NCBI GenBank assembly: GCA_942491415.1
Contig: CALOAD010000018.1
Span: 1 to 20,427, forward strand
DNA length: 20,427 nt
Reading direction: 5' to 3'
DNA from: CALOAD01 sp942491415
GTDB taxonomy: Bacteria > Cyanobacteriota > Vampirovibrionia > Gastranaerophilales > CALOAD01
In this document: piece after piece, positions 6,726-13,342 of the stretch
Numbering within the stretch: the first letter of the stretch is position 1
Layout: every line of letters starts with the position of its first letter
Position numbers and translations under genes: made by a program
Notes under the pieces: model-generated
What the model saw: the letters and a program-made list of their open reading frames with translations, nothing else
Told to the model about the DNA's origin: nothing
The model's database searches: none

Positions 6726-7190
6726 ATGACTATTAATACATCAAACTCTTATGGAGGGAGTTTTGCCAACCTAAATGCAGTAAATAACTTAAATTATGGA
6801 CAAATGCCACAATATGGCGGGTTGGGTATATTTTCAAACAAATCTGCAGCAATTGCAAAAATCGAACAAAAACTTGCAAGTTTACAATTTCAAAAACAAG
6901 CTGCTGGTAGTAATTATCCTGAAGTAATCTCACAATTTGAAATAATTGAAAATAAACTTCTACAGGAGCTTAATCTTTTAAAAAGCGGAAACTCATATAA
7001 TAACTATAACAGTTATGGATTTGATCCTATTATCGCACAAAAGCGTACTGTCCTTGCATATCAAGCACAAGCGGCTTCTGCCAGTAACCCCGAATTAATA
7101 TCTCAATATTTAGCAGCAGATAATCAACTGTTGCAAGGATTTAATGGATTCGATGGAAGAAATACTTTATCAAAAAATAGCTCAACTTGA
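6726..7190 (+). CDS. Small unknown protein with two YPE helical repeats
   Basis: A 154-residue protein. ATG at 6726 (MTINTSNSYGG) is preferred over 6708 because GGAG lies 7 nt upstream of it and the inferred transcription start is close to 6708. Residues 1-40 are Asn/Gly/Tyr-rich (LNAVNNLNYGQMPQYGG). Two helical repeats follow: KIEQKLASLQFQKQAAGSNY with PEVISQFEIIENKLLQELN, and AYQAQAASASNPELISQYLA with ADNQLLQGFN. After GFDG the frame runs into a short divergent end (RNTLSKNSST). The overlapping ORF at 7144-7398 encodes what looks like the third repeat in the +1 frame, so the two may be halves of one gene split by an extra base near 7155. No signal peptide or known domain. Confidence 0.7.
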   Translation: MTINTSNSYGGSFANLNAVNNLNYGQMPQYGGLGIFSNKSAAIAKIEQKLASLQFQKQAAGSNYPEVISQFEIIENKLLQELNLLKSGNSYNNYNSYGFDPIIAQKRTVLAYQAQAASASNPELISQYLAADNQLLQGFNGFDGRNTLSKNSST

Positions 7191-7398
7191 ACAACAACGT
7201 AGAGACTTGGGAGCTATAGCACAAGTAGCAGCTGAAAATTATCCTGAAGTAGCGCAACAACTTTTTGAAAAGGACCAACAACTAAAACAGGAAATTAATA
7301 CATTAAAAGCGCAGGATACACAGCAGACACAACCACCTCAGAATCAGTTTATGCAACTTCTTATGACAATGTTCTCAATGTTTATGGGAAAACAATAA
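7144..7398 (+). CDS. Small unknown protein with one YPE helical repeat, overlapping the preceding ORF
   Basis: An 84-residue ORF in the +1 frame relative to its upstream neighbour, overlapping it by 47 nt. It contains the third copy of the helical repeat (AQLEQQRRDLGAIAQVAAEN, then YPEVAQQLFEKDQQLKQEIN), a Gln/Pro/Thr linker, and a Met/Phe-rich end (FMQLLMTMFSMFMGKQ). AAGGA lies 5 nt before ATG 7144, so independent, translationally coupled expression is possible; ATG 7153 is an alternative start. Equally, one extra base near 7155 would join both ORFs as ...GFD-EEILYQKI..., giving one three-repeat protein of ~225 residues. The Met-rich amphipathic tail is distinctive. Function unknown. Confidence 0.65.
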   Translation: MDSMEEILYQKIAQLEQQRRDLGAIAQVAAENYPEVAQQLFEKDQQLKQEINTLKAQDTQQTQPPQNQFMQLLMTMFSMFMGKQ

Positions 7399-7427
7399 TA
7401 ATTAAAATATGATATATTATAAAACAA

Positions 7428-7460
7428 GAAAAGCGGGAAATATTTCCCGCTTTTCCTTTT
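7428..7460. terminator. Bidirectional Rho-independent terminator between convergent genes
   Basis: A perfect 13-bp stem (GAAAAGCGGGAAA at 7428-7440 with TTTCCCGCTTTTC at 7443-7455), with T-rich sequence on the plus side and A-rich sequence on the other. It serves the plus-strand 6726/7144 unit and probably the minus-strand SLH gene ending at 7482. Confidence 0.88.
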
Positions 7461-7481
7461 GGAGATTAGATAAGTAGCGAT

Positions 7482-9995
7482 TTATTGTTGGATAGCAAAA
7501 GCAACTGATAGAATTTCGTTAGGATTGATTTGAGATATCCTTGATCCATCAGGTTTTACAACATAAGCGAGTTCGTCGCCAGATTCTTTAAGAACACCGA
7601 ATGTACCGCTAACCGCAAGTCTTGCTGTGTCAAATACTCCCATAGCAAGGTCTTGGAACGGCATTATGTAACTTCTGCCGGCAGCTCTGACTTTTCCGTT
7701 TAAGAGTTCGTTGTTTCCGTTTCCGACATTAGTTAAAATACCTTCAACTGTATTACCGGCGATAATAAATGCTCCACCGACTGTTCTGCCAGCGATACCT
7801 GCAACTTTACCAGGCCAACTGAATGGGAATCCAAATAGTCTTCCTAGAATATTAGGATTATCTTCTTCTATTACTGTGGCTGAAAGTATTTCTCTAGGAA
7901 GTGATGTTTTAGCAGCTCCATTATATCCAATTGAATGGAAATCTACTCTAATAGCACCATTTTCACCAAGTCCAGGTCTTATGACTTCAGCAACTTTACC
8001 TCTAACTTCAGAACCTGCAGGATATAAAATACCGTCTATATTCACAGCTTCTGTTGTTTTGGCTACAAATCTGTCACCGACTTCACTTGTTCTGGCTGAG
8101 ATAATGTCTTCAAATTTCATTTTAAGTGTTGGAATAGTTGCAGCTACTATTTGTGGTTGTAGTTCAACAGCAGCCCCTGTAGTTACAGGACAAGGCTCAA
8201 GAGCTAATTTGATTCTTAATTGCTCGAGCATTGTAGCGATTTCTGATCTTGATGCAACAATATTAGGTTTAATAGTATTGCAATCAGGAAGAGTTTTGAT
8301 AAGTCCGGCAGCAAGAGATTCTGCTACTGCCATTGAAGCCCATCCAGGAATCTTGTTAGCGTCACAATATTGGCTAAGAATAGCTTGTGCGTCGCATGCT
8401 GCCATTTCTCCAGGGATAGCTTTTGCCATTGTACTTAAAGCTTCTGCTCTAGTTACTGTTCCATCCGGATTGAATGTACAGTTAGGATAACCTGCTAATA
8501 AACCTCTATTATAAGCTTTGTCGATATCAGCATTTGCCCAGTGATTTAAAGGAACATCCTTAAAAATTTGTTGTTGGAAATCAGGCACATTTTGAAGCTC
8601 AAGAGCTGACACCAATGCACTTGCAAATTCATCTCTCATAATAGGCATATTAGGTTTATATTGACTGTCAGGAAAGCCAGCAAGTATGCCTTTTGAGCCA
8701 AGTTTATTAATATCAGTTCCTGAAACTGCGCTATTGCTCACATCAGGGAATTGTTCTGCTGGACATGCTGCACCTGTAGGTACTGCGATTGTAACAGGAG
8801 CAAGAACTGTTCTTTGAATTTGTAATCCGCTTGATGTTTGAATTGATCTTGGCTGTCCTTGGAATTGACCTGTAAGGGCATTTCCTCGTGGATCATATAG
8901 ATTATTAGGATTAAGGGGACTTGCTGCGCCTAATGGTGCAAATTGCTGTAAAGGAGCACATGGATTGCAAGGATCACATGGGCTAACTGGGCAAGCTGCG
9001 CCTAATGGAGCGTATTGCTGTACTGGAGCGCATGGGTTGCAAGGATCACATGGATTCACAGGACAAGCCGCTCCTAATGGCACATATTGCTGTACAGGAG
9101 CACATGGGTTGCAAGGATTACAAGGATCACATGGGCTCACAGGGCAAGCTGCGCCTAAAGGCATATATGGCTGGCAAGGATCACATGGTGCTGCAAATCC
9201 AATTACACGTGGATTACATGGATTGCAAGGATCACATGGACTTACTGGACATGCTGCGCCTAAAGGCATACATGGCTGGCAAGGATTGATTGGAATTGCT
9301 GCCCCTTGCATAATAGGAATTGCTGCCCCTTGCATAATAGGCATTGCAGCCCCTTGCATGCAAGGATTACAGCTTGATGTTTGAAGTACTCTGGTTGTAT
9401 TTGGAATACTGCATCTTGATATTTCAAGTCCTTGAGTAACTTGAACAGGACATATTGGAGCTGCAGCTCCAAGACTTTTTTTATTATCTTTAGGAATTAC
9501 TGACAAAGCGCTGCAATAGCTAGGAACTCCTGAAAGCCTTCCGCAGCCAGGATTTGCATTAACGGCTAATCCTTCTTCCTGTCCGCCAATTTGTACAACT
9601 TGGTCCCCTTTAGGGATAATAACATTTGAGCTTCCAATGTCAGGAAAAGCATAAGCTTGTCTTCTTATAACTTTCGCATTTGGAGCGCAGTTAGGTAAAC
9701 AAGTTTGAATTGGGTTACTTGACATTACTGCAGCACTATCACAAGCAGGTGAGGGGCATACCGGGGAAAGAATTTCCATCGGCTGTGCTGCTTGTGGTAC
9801 TAAAATTTGTGTTTGAACAGGACATGCTGCGCCAGTAGCACAAGGGTCACAAACTGGTGCACATGGTTGTGGACATTGAACTTGTGGTGGCGGGCAAATA
9901 GGACATGCCGCACCGGTGTCTGCTTTTGCCATTCCGCCTATTGTCATCATTCCGATTGACAATGCAGTAGCAACTGATAATTTTTTAAAATTCAT
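7482..9995 (-). CDS. Secreted Cys/Pro-rich SLH-domain envelope protein
   Basis: An 837-residue protein with ATG at 9995 behind a strong AAGGAGG. Residues 1-25 (MNFKKLSVATALSIGMMTIG, then GMAKA) form a classical Sec signal peptide with likely cleavage after AKA. Residues 26-360 are unusually rich in Cys and Pro, with GAACP, MQGAA(I/M)PI and PCDPCNPC repeats; a hand count gives about 44 cysteines in the whole protein, nearly all before residue 360. SLH domains follow at ~415-464 (FPDVSNSAV...ILAGFPD...RDEFA), ~476-527 (FKDVPLNHWANADIDKAYNR, GLLAGYPN, TRAEA) and a weaker one at ~540-598. Residues ~620-720 form a beta-rich region with GDRFVAKTTEAV and YPAGSEVRGKVAEV. The last ~110 residues are Gly-rich and partly hydrophobic. 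SLH domains anchor proteins to cell-wall polymers. The Cys-rich part suggests disulphide crosslinking or metal binding (inference). Probably monocistronic. Confidence 0.88.
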   Translation of the reverse strand: MNFKKLSVATALSIGMMTIGGMAKADTGAACPICPPPQVQCPQPCAPVCDPCATGAACPVQTQILVPQAAQPMEILSPVCPSPACDSAAVMSSNPIQTCLPNCAPNAKVIRRQAYAFPDIGSSNVIIPKGDQVVQIGGQEEGLAVNANPGCGRLSGVPSYCSALSVIPKDNKKSLGAAAPICPVQVTQGLEISRCSIPNTTRVLQTSSCNPCMQGAAMPIMQGAAIPIMQGAAIPINPCQPCMPLGAACPVSPCDPCNPCNPRVIGFAAPCDPCQPYMPLGAACPVSPCDPCNPCNPCAPVQQYVPLGAACPVNPCDPCNPCAPVQQYAPLGAACPVSPCDPCNPCAPLQQFAPLGAASPLNPNNLYDPRGNALTGQFQGQPRSIQTSSGLQIQRTVLAPVTIAVPTGAACPAEQFPDVSNSAVSGTDINKLGSKGILAGFPDSQYKPNMPIMRDEFASALVSALELQNVPDFQQQIFKDVPLNHWANADIDKAYNRGLLAGYPNCTFNPDGTVTRAEALSTMAKAIPGEMAACDAQAILSQYCDANKIPGWASMAVAESLAAGLIKTLPDCNTIKPNIVASRSEIATMLEQLRIKLALEPCPVTTGAAVELQPQIVAATIPTLKMKFEDIISARTSEVGDRFVAKTTEAVNIDGILYPAGSEVRGKVAEVIRPGLGENGAIRVDFHSIGYNGAAKTSLPREILSATVIEEDNPNILGRLFGFPFSWPGKVAGIAGRTVGGAFIIAGNTVEGILTNVGNGNNELLNGKVRAAGRSYIMPFQDLAMGVFDTARLAVSGTFGVLKESGDELAYVVKPDGSRISQINPNEILSVAFAIQQ
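8916..9269 (-). repeat. Coding repeats of a Cys-Pro array (PLGAACPV.PCDPCNPCAPVQQ)
   Basis: Residues ~243-360 of the SLH protein consist of about five degenerate units built from PLGAACPV, PCDPCNPC and APVQQY. Plus-strand DNA shows the matching near-identical blocks (GGATCACATGG, GGGCAAGCTGCGCCTAA). All variation stays in frame. These are protein repeats, not spacers of a CRISPR array. Confidence 0.85.
9288..9359 (-). repeat. Three 24-nt repeats encoding MQGAA(M/I)PI
   Basis: Residues 213-236 of the SLH protein are MQGAAMPI, MQGAAIPI and MQGAAIPI. The DNA units are nearly identical, pointing to recent slippage or duplication. Confidence 0.85.
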
Positions 9996-10313
9996 AAAAA
10001 CCTCCTTAACAACTACAAAATAAAAGAAGTATCTGTTCTTAAATACTTTTTTCTAAAGACATGCTTTTGCCGTTTTTCTTTTATCTACTCCCTCCATTCT
10101 CTTTTTATTAAATTTAATTAATTGATTTATCAGAAAAAAATTTATCTGTTATTAGAATTATTATGCTTTAATACTTCCATATTCATTGCCGGATTATCTT
10201 ATTCTTTAAGCTAGTTATGAGGACAATTTTTTATAACCTTTCTGGTTAGCTAATGATTTTTATTACTCTTAATAACAATTAATTTGTATACGCACCTATT
10301 TGAAACATACAAA

Positions 10314-10342
10314 TATCCCCACTTTTAAAAAAAGTGAGGATA
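10314..10342 (-). terminator. Probable gpmI terminator hairpin
   Basis: TATCC (10314-10318) pairs with GGATA (10338-10342) and CACTTTT (10320-10326) with AAAAGTG (10330-10336), with one mismatch and an AAA loop. It lies about 40 nt downstream of the gpmI stop on the minus strand. The U tract after it is weak, so efficiency is uncertain. Confidence 0.55.
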
Positions 10343-10346
10343 AATT

Positions 10347-10374
10347 TAAAATCTGAAAACCATTTTTGTTTAGG
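10347..10374 (+). repeat. Left arm of an imperfect inverted repeat flanking gpmI
   Basis: The core AATCTGAAAACCATTTT followed by TGTTTAGG (10350-10374) occurs in reverse complement, with small differences, at 12314-12341. The two arms bracket the gpmI gene. A shorter direct copy of the end (TTTTTGTTTAGG) occurs at 12428-12439, near the stop of the next minus-strand gene. Confidence 0.6.
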
Positions 10375-10383
10375 CATATTTCA

Positions 10384-12158
10384 TTATTTATCTGCGTTAA
10401 TTAATGAATTTCCTGTCATTTCTTTTGGTTTTTTAATTCCCATGACCTCAAGAAGAGTAGGTGCAACATCAGCAAGTTTTCCGTCTTTAGCAAGTTTTAC
10501 GTCTTTGTCATTATTTATCAAAACAAAAGGAACTTTATTTGTCGTATGCGCTGTAAATGGATTATCTGTTTCAGAATCTATCATTTTTTCAGCATTTCCA
10601 TGATCCGCTGTTAAAGCCATTGTTGCCCCAACATTTTTTACAGTATCAAATATTCTTTTTACGCATTTATCAACTGTTTCTACCGCCTCTTTTGCTTTAT
10701 CCAATTTACCTGTATGACCTACCATATCAGGATTTGCAAAGTTTACAACAATAAATTCGCTACCATCTGACTTAAGGGCTTTTACAACATTATCAGTAAC
10801 TTCTTCAGCACTCATTTCTGGTTTAAGGTCATAAGTTTCAACCTTAGGCGAAGGTACAAGAGTTTTTGTTACTAATGGAGAATCCTTTTCTTTTCCTCCA
10901 TCAAAGAAAAAAGTGACATGTGCATATTTTTCCGTTTCCGCAATTCTATCCTGTTTAATACCATGTGTTTCGAGAACTTCTCCTAGCGTATTTTCTTATA
11001 TCTTCCGGCGGATATGCAACCGGCAAGTTTAATGATTTCATTATAATCTGTCATACAAGTCACATATTTCAACTTAAAGATTTTTAACTGAAAATTCTTT
11101 AAACTCAGGATCATTGAAAGCTATTGTTAATCTCCCTTGCTCGATCTGATCTAAAATTAAAGAAAATTAAAGCATCTTCTTCTTCAACTAAACCAATTGG
11201 TTTATTATCAACAACAATATTAGCAGGTTCTATAAATTCATCTGTAATATCTTTAGCATAAGAATTTTCAATAATTTCTTTAACACTCTGAATTACCAAT
11301 AATCCCTTCTCCATTAACTAAACAATCATAAGCTTTTTCAATTCTTTCCCATCTTTTATCTCTATCCATTGCATAAAATCTGCCTGAAACTGAAGCTATT
11401 TGTGGCAAATTTGATTCTTTTAATTTTTGATTTGTAGCTTTAACATTTTCCATAGCGCTTTTAGGAGGTGTATCACGTCCATCTAAAAATGCGTGAACAT
11501 ATACTTTTTCAATTCCCTGTTTTTTTGCAAAATCAATAGTTGCAAAAAGATGATCCATTGAACTATGAACACCACCAGGGCTTACAAGTCCCATTATATG
11601 TAGTGAAGAATTATTTTTTTTAACGTGATTTGCTGTTTTCAATAATTCAGGATTTTCGAAAAATTTCCCACTTTTAATATCATTGTTAATTTTAACTAAA
11701 TTTTGAAAGATGACTCTACCTGCTCCTAGGTTTAAATGTCCTACTTCAGAATTACCCATTTGACCGTCAGGAAGTCCGACTTGCTCTCCGCTGGCATGTA
11801 TTGTTGTAGAAGGATTATTTTTAATTAATGAGTCAACAGTAGGTGTGTTTGCCAATTTAATGGCATTTCCATTTGTTCGATCTGATACTCCCCAACCATC
11901 AAGTATTGTTAAAATAACTTTCTTTCCGTTAAGTCCTTTAATTCCCTTTGGAGCTGTCCTGTAAACAGGTTTTTTATCAACAGCTTCTTGCCCCTTAAAT
12001 GCTGGTTTCGCTAACGCTATTCCTCTGAGAGTCTGTGAACCTTTGAAAGTTAAATTATTACTTTGTAATAGTTGTTCCGATACAGACTTTTTTTCTACGT
12101 TAGATTTTTTTGTATTTTTTGGTTTTATAGTTCCTAAATTAACACTGATTTTTGTCAT
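10384..12158 (-). pseudogene. gpmI: 2,3-bisphosphoglycerate-independent phosphoglycerate mutase, interrupted by five frameshifts
   Basis: The enzyme interconverts 3- and 2-phosphoglycerate in glycolysis. The intact N-terminal frame (12158 to ~11289) has the metal-binding ILDGWG, the phosphoserine region GQMGNSEVGHLNLGAGR, SPGGVHSSMDH, HAFLDGRDTPP and SGRFYAMDRDKRWER. The C-terminal frame (10995 to 10387) has AETEKYAHVTFFFDGG, NFANPDMVGHTG, LTADHGNAEKM and HTTNKVPF. Between them the product is recovered only by skipping one base at about 11288, 11128, 11076, 11024 and 10996, giving ENSYAKDITDEF, FFNFRSDRAR, AFNDPEF and YVTCMTDYNEI. The corrected product is ~589 residues: a normal ~513-residue enzyme plus a ~76-residue N-terminal extension containing NNLTFKG and PAFKG. 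All five changes are extra bases inside 293 bp, while every conserved motif is intact. Local sequence error therefore seems likelier than true decay. Family certain; broken status in the living genome uncertain. Confidence 0.88.
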
Positions 12159-12235
12159 TTTTTTAATTCCTATATTTTCCCTCTCACGGATTAAGTCCCG
12201 TAAAGATTTTTTTATGATGGTTATAAAACAAAATT

Positions 12236-12296
12236 TTTACAAAAATTAATATAAAAATTTACATATTACACATCTTTAAAACCATGCTATAAAATT
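12236..12296. repeat. 61-bp direct repeat, copy 1 (upstream of gpmI)
   Basis: This block matches 12870-12930 with only two differences (the region reading ACACATCTTTAA is identical; the differences are just after it). Its gene-proximal edge is 77 nt from the gpmI ATG. Copy 2 is 75 nt from the ATG of the next minus-strand gene. Same orientation and almost the same distance suggest a duplicated promoter or regulatory region. Confidence 0.75.
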
Positions 12297-12313
12297 AAAA
12301 TTGAACGTATTCC

Positions 12314-12341
12314 TTAAACTAAAATGGTTTTCAGATTTAAA
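12314..12341 (-). repeat. Right arm of the imperfect inverted repeat flanking gpmI
   Basis: Plus-strand CCTTAAACTAAAATGG followed by TTTTCAGATTT is the reverse complement, with a few changes, of the element at 10347-10374. See that entry. Confidence 0.6.
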
Positions 12342-12375
12342 AAATATACAAATTATCTGTTATAAAAATATTTTT

Positions 12376-12420
12376 TAATAAAAAACAAAGGGCTGAAATT
12401 TAGTTTTCAGCCCTTTGTTT
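12376..12420 (-). terminator. Strong Rho-independent terminator for the 12444-12794 gene
   Basis: A 16-bp stem (12383-12398 with 12405-12420, core CAAAGGGCTGAAA) with a 6-nt loop, preceded on the plus strand by A-rich sequence that gives a U tract on the minus-strand transcript. It lies 23 nt after the stop at 12444. Confidence 0.88.
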
Positions 12421-12443
12421 AAAAAAATTTTTGTTTAGGTCTA

Positions 12444-12794
12444 TTAATCACGTCTATGAAAATTATTTGTTAACTCTTTCATTCCATCATTATATGCGTT
12501 TAAAATAAGTTGTCCTAAAGACAAAGACCTGTTAGTTTTATCTTCTGCAAGATCTATTTTGCTTTCAGGAATATGTCTTATTACTCGGTCAGTACCGATT
12601 GCTTTAAGCTCTAATCCAACTCCGCTCAATAATTTTGAATCTCTAGGATTTTCTTTAATGTTGACAATAACTAAGTCATCATTAGCTTCTAATTTTTCTG
12701 CTGCTATTTTAGCAGACTCGTTCTTTTGCAATTTGTTTTCAAGGTGTACTTTTGCTTTAAAACCCGGTGTTACTGAATTCATACGATTAATCAT
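12444..12794 (-). CDS. Small unknown protein with N-terminal FKA motif
   Basis: A 116-residue protein. ATG at 12794 is chosen because GGAG lies upstream of it at 9-nt spacing; ATG 12809 (five residues longer) is an alternative with a poorly placed Shine-Dalgarno. It begins MINRMNSVTPGFKAKVHLEN. A short N-terminus ending in an F-K-G/A motif also occurs in the neighbouring gpmI product, and I recall it from other proteins of this lineage. The body is mixed alpha/beta: ANDDLVIVNI, then GVGLELKAIGTDRVIRHIPE, then a helical end LGQLILNAYNDGMKELTNNF. No signal peptide, cysteine or membrane segment. It has its own terminator and shares a duplicated 61-bp upstream block with gpmI. No family recognised. 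Confidence 0.75.
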   Translation of the reverse strand: MINRMNSVTPGFKAKVHLENKLQKNESAKIAAEKLEANDDLVIVNIKENPRDSKLLSGVGLELKAIGTDRVIRHIPESKIDLAEDKTNRSLSLGQLILNAYNDGMKELTNNFHRRD

Positions 12795-12869
12795 TATTTT
12801 ATACTCCATTATTACTACTAATTATATAAATCCTCTAATAATATTTTGTGCTAGGTAAAAGGTATAATC

Positions 12870-12930
12870 TTTACAAAAATTAATATAAAAATTTACATAT
12901 TACACATCTTTAAGAACATGCTATAAAATT
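12870..12930. repeat. 61-bp direct repeat, copy 2 (between divergent genes)
   Basis: Near-identical to 12236-12296. It sits in the divergent region between the 12794 (minus) and 12998 (plus) starts, so it may also serve the plus-strand gene: a TATAAA at 12923-12928 near its end is a possible -10, with no convincing -35. A separate TATAAT occurs just outside at 12863-12868. Confidence 0.75.
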
Positions 12931-12997
12931 TAATAGATAGCTAAACAAGAATCACAAATTTAAAAGAAACTGTATTAATTAATAGCAGGGAATTGAT

Positions 12998-13342
12998 ATG
13001 TCTGACGAATTAAATAAAAAAGTAATAAACCTTTTTGCTGACCATAAAAAAACTAAAGTATGCCAGAATGGCGAAGTCTGCAAAAATAGTAACGGATATT
13101 TTTATATCTCAATAGATGCCGATGAAAACGGCAGACATCTAGAGGAAGAAACCCTTTTAGAAAGAGCGAGTGAATTTTATTACATCGTAAAAGTTATGGT
13201 CAAAATCAAATCCAAAACCTGTATAAATAACTTTAAAATTCCTGGCGATGACTTACTGGATTTCATAAAACTCTACACAGACGGAAAAGGTGAAGGAAGA
13301 ATCATTGAAATTGACAAGTTCTTTCCTGATGAATGGGCTTAA
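12998..13342 (+). CDS. Small unknown acidic/basic protein upstream of yitT-family gene
   Basis: A 114-residue protein with ATG at 12998 behind GCAGGGAATTGAT. Sequence: a helical start (MSDELNKKVINLFADHKKTK), a Cys pair (KVCQNGEVCKN), a likely beta strand (GYFYISIDADENGRH), then LLERASEFYYIVKVMVKIKS and LLDFIKLYTDGKGEGRIIEI. No signal peptide or membrane segment. Its end overlaps the start of the YitT-family gene by 10 nt, so the two are almost certainly co-transcribed and translationally coupled, and the small protein may act with that membrane protein (inference). No family recognised. Confidence 0.75.
   Translation: MSDELNKKVINLFADHKKTKVCQNGEVCKNSNGYFYISIDADENGRHLEEETLLERASEFYYIVKVMVKIKSKTCINNFKIPGDDLLDFIKLYTDGKGEGRIIEIDKFFPDEWA

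Larger units (their letters stand above)
9996..10383. other. 388-bp intergenic region between the SLH gene and gpmI
   Basis: No credible ORF or RNA gene is seen. It holds the AAGGAGG ribosome binding site of the SLH gene next to 9996; a weak AT hairpin near 10028-10050; an 8-bp inverted repeat (ATTTGTAT at 10282-10289 with ATACAAAT at 10307-10314); the probable gpmI terminator hairpin at 10314-10342; and one arm of a longer inverted repeat at 10347-10374. I could not pick out a convincing -35/-10 pair for the SLH gene, which therefore may have a long leader. Confidence 0.5.

Noticed and set aside
7711..8490. Plus-strand ORF of 259 codons inside the SLH gene
   Set aside because: Antisense shadow: the minus strand here encodes recognisable SLH domains with signal peptide and strong RBS.
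8916..9359. Short regular repeats that could suggest a CRISPR array
   Set aside because: Repeats are adjacent, degenerate, multiples of three and in frame inside an SLH protein; there are no unique spacers of constant length and no cas genes.
10347..12341. Inverted repeats around gpmI as an insertion sequence
   Set aside because: No transposase, no target-site duplication that I can see, and the enclosed gene is a glycolytic enzyme. Kept only as an unexplained repeat.
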